From IMG/VR virus record IMGVR_UViG_3300010150_000132, positions 1 to 26,415 of that record: a stretch of DNA of 26,415 nucleotides, one strand, 5' to 3'. This document shows positions 13,492 to 19,845 of this stretch, piece by piece. This DNA is from a virus. The translations under genes were made by a program, and so were the position numbers. The notes beneath the pieces were generated by a model, which was given only the letters and a program-made list of their open reading frames with translations, was not told the DNA's origin and did no database searches. How positions within the stretch are numbered: the first letter of the stretch is position 1; each line of letters begins with the position of its first letter.

Positions 13492-15036
13492 ATGACAATG
13501 AAAAAAGCATCTAGGATCATCGGATCACCAGAACAAAAAAACTTTTGGTATGAACTCGTAAATGGTGACAAGCACATTATGCTCGAAGCTCGAGCAGGCA
13601 CAGGGAAAACCTTTAGCTGTATAGAAGGTTGTCGCCAATACTTGGTGGAGAACTCTCGAGCAAAGATTGCTATGGTGGCTTACAATAAAAGTATTGCTAC
13701 AGAACTTGAAGCTCAAGTACCTGAAGAGGTAACTGCATGTACGATGCACAGCTTAGGTTACAAAGCTATTCGAAATCATGTTGGTGGCAAGGTCAAAGTC
13801 AACAACTGGAAGACTGTCAATATTCTGGAAGAACTTCTGGGAAAAGAAGAACTTAAGAAGTTGGGCAGTGGCTTTCAATATTCTATGAAGAAAGTTGCAT
13901 CGCTTGCCAAGAATGTTTTGGTGAGTCGAGACAACTTTGATAAAGATTTTGACTCTATGATCTCACACTACAATATACAGCTTAACGGTGACGAAGCTAT
14001 GATTAAAAAACTACTCCCCAGAGTTCTCTCAAGATCACTGGAGATTCTCGATGAGATTGACTTCGACGATATGATTTGGTTGCCAGTAGTTATTGGTATG
14101 GAGCTTGAAAAATTCGATATACTTTTTGTGGACGAAGCTCAGGATCTGAACCGACCTCGTCAGCAGCTTGCAATTGGATCTTTGGCTGACGAGGGTCGCC
14201 TAATTGCTGTAGGTGACCCCAAGCAAGCCATCTACGGATTCGCTGGGGCAGATGTTTACTCGATGCGTAATCTTGCATACGAGCTAGGTCATGATGATTC
14301 ACGCTCAGTGCTAGATGTCATACACTTCCCTTTGACTGTCTCTCGTCGTTGCCCTAAAAAGCATATCGAGCTTGCTCAGAAAATTGTAAATGACATCAAG
14401 CCAATGGAAGATGCTATCGAAGGGACTGTGAAACACATCTCACATGATCTTGCAATTAAAGAGATGAAGGGTGGGGACTTAGTTCTCTGCAGAATGAATG
14501 CACCACTAATGAAGATAGCGTATTCGCTAATCAAGGAAGACATTCCGGTCACGATCCAAGGTAGGGATATCGGTACATCACTTGCTGCTCTTTGTAAGAA
14601 GTTAGTCAAAGGTAATCTATCTACAGATATCTTAGCTTTCACTACTAAGCTCCATGAGTATCACGTAAAAGAGATGGCTCGGTTGGACAAGAAAGCATTG
14701 AACGCTCGAGTTAGTGAATCTCAGTACGAAATGATTATCGATAGAACTTTATGCATACAGGCTATCTCAGAAGGATTGTCAACAGTTCAAGATGTCGTTA
14801 ATCGTATCGAAAATCTATTTTCTGATAACGCAAAGGGTGGACCTAAGTCCAAGGTGCTTCTATCGAGCGTACATCGTGCCAAGGGACTGGAAGCAGAGAC
14901 TGTGTATATTTCTAACCCAGAAAAGATGCCCCACCCCATGGCGAAACTCGAATGGGAAATTAGTCAAGAATTTAATATCAAATATGTTGCGATGACACGC
15001 AGCATGAATACCTTAGTATTTATGGAGGGAGAGTAA
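13492..15036 (+). CDS. UvrD/Rep-like superfamily 1A DNA helicase
   Basis: 514 aa with a complete SF1A motif set: Q-motif GSPEQKNFW, motif I ARAGTGKT (33-40), Ia AMVAYNKSIA, Ib TMHSLGYKA, motif II LFVDEAQD (214-217), motif III GDPKQAIYGFAGAD (from 241), motif IV VSRRCPKKH, motif V SSVHRAKGLEAETVYI, and motif VI YVAMTRSMNTLVF near the end. It is shorter than host UvrD (~700 aa) and close to phage Dda/UvrD-like helicases. It likely removes DNA-bound proteins or restarts forks. It starts a plus-strand block opposite to the other replication genes, with its own promoter and a likely terminator after it. An in-frame ATG at 13498 is equally possible; the site upstream is weak (AAGG at 13479-13482). 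Confidence 0.92.
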   Translation: MTMKKASRIIGSPEQKNFWYELVNGDKHIMLEARAGTGKTFSCIEGCRQYLVENSRAKIAMVAYNKSIATELEAQVPEEVTACTMHSLGYKAIRNHVGGKVKVNNWKTVNILEELLGKEELKKLGSGFQYSMKKVASLAKNVLVSRDNFDKDFDSMISHYNIQLNGDEAMIKKLLPRVLSRSLEILDEIDFDDMIWLPVVIGMELEKFDILFVDEAQDLNRPRQQLAIGSLADEGRLIAVGDPKQAIYGFAGADVYSMRNLAYELGHDDSRSVLDVIHFPLTVSRRCPKKHIELAQKIVNDIKPMEDAIEGTVKHISHDLAIKEMKGGDLVLCRMNAPLMKIAYSLIKEDIPVTIQGRDIGTSLAALCKKLVKGNLSTDILAFTTKLHEYHVKEMARLDKKALNARVSESQYEMIIDRTLCIQAISEGLSTVQDVVNRIENLFSDNAKGGPKSKVLLSSVHRAKGLEAETVYISNPEKMPHPMAKLEWEISQEFNIKYVAMTRSMNTLVFMEGE

Positions 15037-15041
15037 TGGAC

Positions 15042-15068
15042 ACTCCTTGCCTATAGTGGGAGTTTTTT
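15042..15068 (+). terminator. Probable terminator after the helicase
   Basis: ACTCC (15042-15046) pairs with GGAGT (15059-15063) and the second arm runs into six Ts (15063-15068). The stem is only 5 bp with a 12-nt loop, so it is weak, but it begins 6 bp after the helicase stop codon. Confidence 0.4.
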
Positions 15069-15097
15069 CATGATTGTCACGCCCACAAGGAGAGCCT

Positions 15098-15203
15098 AGC
15101 AGTGAGTGGCTTTGTAACCCCTGTTACCTTATATGAGGAACCTCCTTAGTTCGTTTATACTCATGTAAGGTCCTCACCCTGAGTACGGTGATTAAACACT
15201 GCT
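15098..15203 (+). ncRNA. Candidate structured RNA or leader region
   Basis: This stretch of the 205-bp intergenic region can close on itself. An outer helix joins AGCAGTG (15098-15104) and CACTGCT (15197-15203). Inside are a hairpin GTAAC-CCCT-GTTAC (15114-15127) and a helix TGAGGA-A-CCT (15134-15143, A15140 bulged) with AGGTCCTCA (15168-15176). No reading frame above 11 codons with a usable start is present. ACCTCCTTA at 15140-15148 matches the conserved 3' end of bacterial 16S rRNA. It could be a small RNA or the leader of the gene at 15242. No clear promoter was found, and the fold is hand-drawn without covariation. Confidence 0.35.
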
Positions 15204-15241
15204 CACTTTTACTACGTAACTTTTTTAAAGGAACCTAAACT

Positions 15242-15592
15242 ATGCAAGATAAATTAAGTGCAATCTTCGACCTCATGGATGAGATATGTGTAGAGTTTGA
15301 ATTACGTTCTGCCAATATTGATGTCATGGAAGATATATCTGAAGAAGATGTTCGGGAGTATTGGAGTACGTACAATCTAGAAAAGAGATTGATACGAGCG
15401 TTAATGCAAACAAATAGACGTATAGCGGAATTCTGTGATCCTGAGGTGTTTAAGAGACAGCAGGAAAAACAGCGAGCTCTTATGTCTAATCTAGAAAATA
15501 AACCTAATGGCAAACAATGCTTGAAGTGTGGAGTATTGTTAGCTGCAGGAGAACTTCAACTTTGTGGAGGCTGTGAGAAAACCTATGAATAA
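15242..15592 (+). CDS. Hypothetical zinc-ribbon protein, 116 aa
   Basis: Residues 1-85 are acidic and helical (KLSAIFDLMDEICVEFELRSA; ISEEDVREYWSTYNLEKRLIRALM; EVFKRQQEKQRALM), probably a helical bundle or coiled coil. The last 30 residues hold a zinc ribbon, QCLKCGVLL and LCGGCEK. No known family is recognised. AAAGGA lies 9-10 nt before the ATG. It is preceded by the structured region at 15098-15203. A small regulator that contacts host RNA polymerase or nucleic acid would suit this architecture, but that is speculation. Confidence 0.75.
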   Translation: MQDKLSAIFDLMDEICVEFELRSANIDVMEDISEEDVREYWSTYNLEKRLIRALMQTNRRIAEFCDPEVFKRQQEKQRALMSNLENKPNGKQCLKCGVLLAAGELQLCGGCEKTYE

Positions 15593-15668
15593 AAAAGAAC
15601 AAATTAAAGGAGCTTTGCTATGTACTCTAGCGTTAATAATAGGGTATTTGATTGAAAGAGCCATTTGA
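15585..15668 (+). CDS. Possible 27-aa membrane peptide
   Basis: A short frame overlapping the previous stop by 8 bp (ATGAATAA), the same junction type as at several other genes here. The peptide is a charged start (MNKKEQIKG) followed by a hydrophobic helix (ALLCTLALIIGYLI) and ERAI. The nearest GGAGG is 14 nt upstream, so initiation would rely on coupling. A better-placed AAAGGAG precedes an internal ATG at 15619 in another frame that gives only 10 codons. Plausible but uncertain. Confidence 0.4.
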   Translation: MNKKEQIKGALLCTLALIIGYLIERAI

Positions 15669-15692
15669 CAAGTTAGACTGAATAGTCATAAT
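15665..15692 (+). promoter_or_regulatory. Near-consensus promoter just before a terminator
   Basis: TTGACA (15665-15670), a perfect -35, with a 16-bp spacer and CATAAT (15687-15692), one mismatch from TATAAT. No coding frame lies between it and the terminator ending near 15758, so a transcript from ~15699 would be about 60 nt. The -35 box overlaps the stop of the 27-aa frame. Confidence 0.5.
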
Positions 15693-15698
15693 ACAGGT

Positions 15699-15758
15699 GG
15701 TTCGGTTCGTATTAGACCTCCGAGGATTCTCTTGACTCCTCCTCGGGGGTCTTTTTTT
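15699..15758 (+). ncRNA. Candidate ~60-nt small RNA
   Basis: Defined by the promoter at 15665-15692 and the strong terminator at 15714-15758. The 5' part would be a short single-stranded tail with a tandem GGTTC repeat, followed by the terminator stem itself. No tRNA fold or start codon is present. It could equally be an unused promoter in front of a shared terminator. Confidence 0.35.
15714..15758 (+). terminator. Strong rho-independent terminator at a convergent gene junction
   Basis: AGACCTCCGAGGA (15714-15726) pairs with TCCTCGGGGGTCT (15740-15752): 13 bp with one U-G wobble and a 13-nt loop, followed by seven Ts (15752-15758). It ends the plus-strand block and stops 6 bp before the end of the convergent minus-strand structural gene. 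On the minus strand the hairpin is followed by TAATACG rather than a T run, so it acts mainly on the plus strand. Confidence 0.9.
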
Positions 15759-15763
15759 GTCCC

Positions 15764-18037
15764 CTAGTAGTTGTCTTTAAATCTTATGTACGAACCACCA
15801 ATTGTTCTGAAGTATAAGGTCTTTGTTGAGTGCCCACCACTACCTCCATCAGAACCTAAATAGCTATAACCTATATGCTCCGAACCATCACCAACCACTG
15901 TCTTAATACCAAATATCTCGCCAACCGAAGTAATCGCCTCTGTGCTCACACCAGTCGATTCGTACTCATTATCATCATTGACATATTGTATCATACCGCC
16001 AATTGCAAGAATGGTTGGGGGATAGTAATAGCACTGCCACTCTTCTTGGTAACGATTCCAGAATATTTCTACTTCCGTTCCCCAAAGAGATTCACCAGCT
16101 AATGTACAGGATATTAAGGGAATTTTTGATTTATTCTTCACCTTTACTGTCCCTATCACGTCTTCTCCGGGTGATGAGGCTACTGGTGGGACCCCACCAG
16201 TCATACCGCTTCGATACGTCTGAAGGTCTGCAAAAAACGTCTCGTCCTCTTTACAAATGCCTGAACCCGTGACATAAGGATAAACCATCTGTCTGAGATC
16301 ATCGTGAAAATGCGATGGGGGGAATTCATTAATATGCACATGTTCGACTTTGGGCGGTGCGGGAAAATTTGGTGGTGAAGAACTGCGTGAGTCCCTATCC
16401 TCTGCGAAAGGTCGATTTATAATTCGGGTTGAGGCTCCATCTCCTAAATCGCTCCATATGATTGCAGACAGATCCTTAGTGGCAGAGAACTTTAGAAATC
16501 CAATATAGGTTTCATCAATGATCATTTTACCTTTACTTTCGAAATGATCTTGTTTAGCCCGAAGAACTGCTAGTTCTTTTGCGTGATCTAGGATTTCTTG
16601 ATGGTTTGTTGATCCCCCATAACCTTCAGTAAACGACCCCCATACACTCGCAGTACTAGAGTGAGCTTGACCACCACTCATTAATTCCTTAGAAGTTTCA
16701 CCTTTCTTATTTCGAACAAAAAGTCTCCCCTTAATTGCATTGCCCCTGTTACCATAGTGGGGGGTATTATATCCGTATGGAATCGATTCGGCTCCATACA
16801 AAACTGCCATGTCGTAGTCTTCAGCTGAGTATCCAGATCCAGCATTCGTGGTAAAACCGTACATTCCTGTGTCAGTGGATTGACCGACGGTTACGACGTC
16901 TACCTTAAAATAAGTAGGGCGATGCCCAGTCAAACTATTTTCAGTTGCCTTTAGGGGGTAGCCATGGTTTCCCGATTCTAAAGGAAAGAGGATTGAATAG
17001 GATACGTTCCCTCGTTTAGGTCGGACATCATTTGAGATCTCTGTTAGTAGATTTAAATTCTTATAGGTATTTCTCTCCAATAATGTGTTGGCATCGTTCG
17101 ACCCTTTAGGAACAACACTGATGTCATTGCCATAAGCGGAACTTTGATCAATCAGATCAAAAATTATAGTATGGCTTATCTCATCTAAGAGTTCCCACAA
17201 ACATCGATACGGGTCTAATCCTACTAACGAGATGTTCCTACACAGGGTTGGATAGTCAGCACCTGTCTGGTCTATGCTCTCATCGTAAGTCAAATCCAAC
17301 TCGCTCAGTAGCGATTTAAATAAAGATGCATAACCATACGGTTCTTCCACGTCGACGGGAGCGGTTAGGTTTGTACCATAGTTGATCTCATCCGCAGCCT
17401 CAAAACTTTCATCTTCATAAAGAAAACGTCTAGGTAAATAATGCTGAAGCATGGTGCATTCATTCTTCTTAGAACCACTACCGTGCTCGCCCACGTTATA
17501 CCATCTCTTATCTACTAAATGTACCACACATAATTGCATGTCCCACGCATTAGTACTGGCATTCATCTGCTCTGAGAATTTGTCTCTCTCATAGCCATAG
17601 CTGGGGTAAGTATACGCATCTGGTTTAGGAACACCCGTAATGCAGTACGCACTTTCAACTATTACTGAAATGTCTATGTCAGTCTGTGCTGCAGGATCTA
17701 CTGCGCCAAAGGATGTGGGATCATTTTTAATATGAAGAGTTCCGACGCTTCCTTCATTCCAAGTGTATGATTTATATGAGTCTTCCTGAGATTCGCTCAG
17801 GAAGCCTTCTCCGAGCATTGAAGGAAAAGCCCTATCTAAGTCATGTCTGTTGACTAAGAGCCATCCCTCGGAGCTCTGGGGTCCTCTGGGGCGATATATG
17901 AAGCTATTAGCGATTCCCTCGAACTCGTGAGGGGACAGTCCAGCCTCACGCATAGATTTTGCAGCACTTCCAGCATCTATAGTATCCATCGCCGCAAGTT
18001 TAAACGAAGCTTTTCCTGTGCCTGTAGGGATAGTCAT
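15764..18037 (-). CDS. Large virion-type structural protein, 757 aa
   Basis: Not assignable to a named family. Last gene of the structural unit. The sequence is rich in aromatic residues, Gly, Ser and Asp, with no membrane segment and few long helices, as in baseplate, tail-fibre or capsid-decoration proteins. Visible parts are a N-terminal segment with IYRPRGPQSSEGWLLVNR, a middle with many Tyr/Gly loops (YGYASLFKSLLSELDL and others), a His/Pro-rich stretch (HVHINEFPPSHFHDD), and a C-terminal beta-like part with EIFWNRYQEEWQCYYYPP and a Gly/Ser-rich end. AGGT precedes the ATG by 7 nt. It follows the portal gene by 30 bp, so it is probably made late. Confidence 0.7.
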   Translation of the reverse strand: MTIPTGTGKASFKLAAMDTIDAGSAAKSMREAGLSPHEFEGIANSFIYRPRGPQSSEGWLLVNRHDLDRAFPSMLGEGFLSESQEDSYKSYTWNEGSVGTLHIKNDPTSFGAVDPAAQTDIDISVIVESAYCITGVPKPDAYTYPSYGYERDKFSEQMNASTNAWDMQLCVVHLVDKRWYNVGEHGSGSKKNECTMLQHYLPRRFLYEDESFEAADEINYGTNLTAPVDVEEPYGYASLFKSLLSELDLTYDESIDQTGADYPTLCRNISLVGLDPYRCLWELLDEISHTIIFDLIDQSSAYGNDISVVPKGSNDANTLLERNTYKNLNLLTEISNDVRPKRGNVSYSILFPLESGNHGYPLKATENSLTGHRPTYFKVDVVTVGQSTDTGMYGFTTNAGSGYSAEDYDMAVLYGAESIPYGYNTPHYGNRGNAIKGRLFVRNKKGETSKELMSGGQAHSSTASVWGSFTEGYGGSTNHQEILDHAKELAVLRAKQDHFESKGKMIIDETYIGFLKFSATKDLSAIIWSDLGDGASTRIINRPFAEDRDSRSSSPPNFPAPPKVEHVHINEFPPSHFHDDLRQMVYPYVTGSGICKEDETFFADLQTYRSGMTGGVPPVASSPGEDVIGTVKVKNKSKIPLISCTLAGESLWGTEVEIFWNRYQEEWQCYYYPPTILAIGGMIQYVNDDNEYESTGVSTEAITSVGEIFGIKTVVGDGSEHIGYSYLGSDGGSGGHSTKTLYFRTIGGSYIRFKDNY

Positions 18038-18067
18038 ACAGCATACCTATTAATATTCTGAATTTAA

Positions 18068-19297
18068 TTATTCGGGAACTTGTTGTGGGGGAGCCTGTGG
18101 TCCAGAACCAAAAGCTTGTGCTGCTTCAGTAGCTCTGTTGTCTTCTCTAATTTGAGCTTCCCTCTCTTCAGCTTTCCCAGTAAGTCCAAATGGAATTATT
18201 TCGTACGGGACCTCACCGAAGTTGATCCTCACTAAGTGACGGAAGATCTGGTTATCTGCGTCAGAAATTAACCATTGAACCATCTCCTGCAGAATAGAAA
18301 AGAATGCTTCTTCAGGAATCTGTCTTCCTGATGCAGCACCAAATCCGCTGGTGGCATTCTGGAATACCTCGGGGGGAATCCCCATTCCTTCGAAGAGCTC
18401 TTCTTTAAGGCTTTGTCCGTACTCCATCAGCCCCGCAGGGATTTGATTTGACGTAGGAGGATGATACTCCCAACTCTTCACATTGTCTGCGCCCATGGTA
18501 TTTGGAAGCGTCAGTGTACCGCCTGTACGCTTCTTTTCGATCATTTCTCTGGCAAGGTCTTTGTTCGAGATAACCAACCCATCCTTCGTTCTTGTGATCC
18601 CCGGAGGATGGTACATCGTACCGCCCTCGAATGCATTCTTGTGGAACCACAACCGACGAACATCTCGATAACCACCATCGGACCACATCTCCCACCACGG
18701 GATATGGGCTCCGTACAATCTACTCAACCCATACCATGGGTGATGAGTTCTCCAGTGTATATGCCAGAATCCCTTGGGTATGCCTAAGAAGATCTTGTGG
18801 CGACCTTGCTTAGTATACGGGTCTGGTACATTGCGTACTGTAAAACCCACCAGTTGACCATCATGCGTAACAGCCATGCAATCTTGAGAATGCAAGTCCT
18901 TCATGATGTCAAATTGAATCTTTCCCTCATCTACTCGATACATAACTTCGCTGGCTGAGTATCCCCACTCAATTGCCTTTAAGGCTCGAGCAGCAGAGTT
19001 CTTCCAGAAACGAGTCACATTTTTGATTAGAAAATCTTTTACGTCATCGTTTTCACATTCAACATAAAATCTAGAGTTTGCCAGAATGGGTCCTTTGAGA
19101 AGCCAAAGACCAAATATAACTCGAGGATCTGCTAGCATTTCCTGAATCACTGTGAGACTGAAAGGGGGTCTATTTCTGGCGAAGAGAAATATGCCTGCAT
19201 ATCCGCTAGGCATGTAGTCAGCAGTTAACGGAGATCCTAATAGCTCATCAGGATTTACCTCTTTAGCGGATGATTTTACTGAATTATATGTAGCCAT
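18068..19297 (-). CDS. Portal protein, DUF935/Mu gp29-like
   Basis: 409 aa, slightly short for a portal (often 420-520). It would form the dodecameric ring at the capsid vertex through which DNA passes. Supporting features: ADPRVIFGLWLLKGPILANS near the start, the helix AARALKAIEWGYSASEVMY typical of DUF935 and Mu gp29 portals, a clip-like central region rich in Trp/His (FWHIHWRTHHPWYGLSRLYG), a DLAREMIEKKRTGGTLTLP segment, EELFEGMGIPPEVFQ, and a C-terminal helix with a Pro/Gln-rich tail. AGAG lies upstream of the ATG. The gene follows the frameshift pair by 2 bp. Finding the portal after tail genes, and not next to a terminase, is unusual. Confidence 0.75.
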   Translation of the reverse strand: MATYNSVKSSAKEVNPDELLGSPLTADYMPSGYAGIFLFARNRPPFSLTVIQEMLADPRVIFGLWLLKGPILANSRFYVECENDDVKDFLIKNVTRFWKNSAARALKAIEWGYSASEVMYRVDEGKIQFDIMKDLHSQDCMAVTHDGQLVGFTVRNVPDPYTKQGRHKIFLGIPKGFWHIHWRTHHPWYGLSRLYGAHIPWWEMWSDGGYRDVRRLWFHKNAFEGGTMYHPPGITRTKDGLVISNKDLAREMIEKKRTGGTLTLPNTMGADNVKSWEYHPPTSNQIPAGLMEYGQSLKEELFEGMGIPPEVFQNATSGFGAASGRQIPEEAFFSILQEMVQWLISDADNQIFRHLVRINFGEVPYEIIPFGLTGKAEEREAQIREDNRATEAAQAFGSGPQAPPQQVPE

Positions 19298-19299
19298 AT

Positions 19300-19551
19300 T
19301 TATTTACTCTTTTTTGCTTTGTTGATTACGAATGATGCAACAGCTTTACTCGCCTTATCTTCATCTTCGTATATATCATATATTAATCGATATAAACGAT
19401 CTTCATCCATAGAAGCTCTGCTGTTCCTTTCAAGCATTTCTCGCTTTGCTAAAACTCTTGGAATACCCATCTGAAGTAATCTGAGCTCACTTGATGTTAA
19501 ATCAAATGGGTTGATTCCATAAACTGAAGCTACGTCGATATGGCTTCGTAT
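19300..19551 (-). CDS. -1 frame extension of the frameshift gene (fusion product 19300-19835)
   Basis: An open frame of 83 codons with no usable start near its beginning. It lies exactly in the -1 frame relative to the 101-aa gene and stays open back through the A9 run at 19551-19559. After a -1 slip the ribosome would read IRSHIDVASVYGINPFDLTS and on to INKAKKSK, giving a fusion of about 178 aa. The extension is helical and charged (LYRLIYDIYEDEDK). This matches lambda G/GT-type tail assembly chaperones, where a minor frameshifted product carries a C-terminal domain. An internal ATG at 19470 has no ribosome binding site. A homopolymer sequencing error would instead make this one gene. Confidence 0.65.
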   Translation of the reverse strand: MRSHIDVASVYGINPFDLTSSELRLLQMGIPRVLAKREMLERNSRASMDEDRLYRLIYDIYEDEDKASKAVASFVINKAKKSK

Positions 19552-19560
19552 TTTTTTTTA
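19526..19560 (-). promoter_or_regulatory. -1 programmed frameshift site (A9 slippery run and short hairpin)
   Basis: Minus strand CTT AAA AAA AAA TAC: nine As at 19551-19559, in register for A_AAA_AAA slippage. Three nucleotides later GAAGC (19543-19547) can pair with GCTTC (19526-19530), a 5-bp hairpin with a 12-nt loop that is a weak candidate stimulator. The zero-frame stop TAG is at 19530-19532. Confidence 0.6.
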
Positions 19561-19835
19561 AGGTCCCACATTAATTTTACACATTCTTTGGCTATAAAAA
19601 ATGCATCTGTGTCAGAAATAGTAACATCGAATGTTTCACAAACTAAGGAGGAAAATTTAGGTAACCATCCTATAACTGCGTTGTCTTCCGATATATCTAT
19701 ATCTTTTTGGGCTTGAGCCAATAGATGATCGAGATAGAGTGCCTCTGCCTCAAAGATCGTATTATCTTCCGTATCTGCTAATCTGATTTTATAGTCCAGA
19801 TTGGGTGAGACTATTTTTACAATTTCACTACTCAT
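19530..19835 (-). CDS. Tail assembly chaperone-like protein, 101 aa (G analogue)
   Basis: The ATG at 19835 has AAAGGA 8 nt upstream. An acidic alpha/beta protein: IVSPNLDYKIRLADTED, a helical part (FEAEALYLDHLLAQAQKDI), then WLPKFSSLVCETFDVTISD and a last helix (AFFIAKECVKLMWDLKKK). It ends six codons after a CTT AAA AAA AAA TAC run, whose A_AAA_AAA heptamer is a classical -1 slippery site. Chaperones of this type coat the tape measure protein during tail assembly and are known for such frameshifts. The assignment rests on the frameshift and the structural-module context, since I do not recognise the sequence family. Unlike the usual order, the tape-measure candidate lies upstream rather than downstream. 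Confidence 0.6.
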   Translation of the reverse strand: MSSEIVKIVSPNLDYKIRLADTEDNTIFEAEALYLDHLLAQAQKDIDISEDNAVIGWLPKFSSLVCETFDVTISDTDAFFIAKECVKLMWDLKKKYEAIST

Positions 19836-19845
19836 ATTAAATCCT

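Noticed and set aside
15128-15148. Perfect Shine-Dalgarno TAAGGAGGT on the minus strand
   Set aside because: No start codon follows at a usable distance, and the nearest frames are about 11 codons long.
15699-15726. GGTTCGGTTCG-type stretch suggesting a tRNA T-arm or attachment site core
   Set aside because: No acceptor, D or anticodon stems can be drawn around it and no integrase is in the window.
19300-19470. Separate gene starting at the internal ATG 19470
   Set aside because: No ribosome binding site, and the frame is open and in exact -1 register back through the A9 run, so a frameshift fits better.
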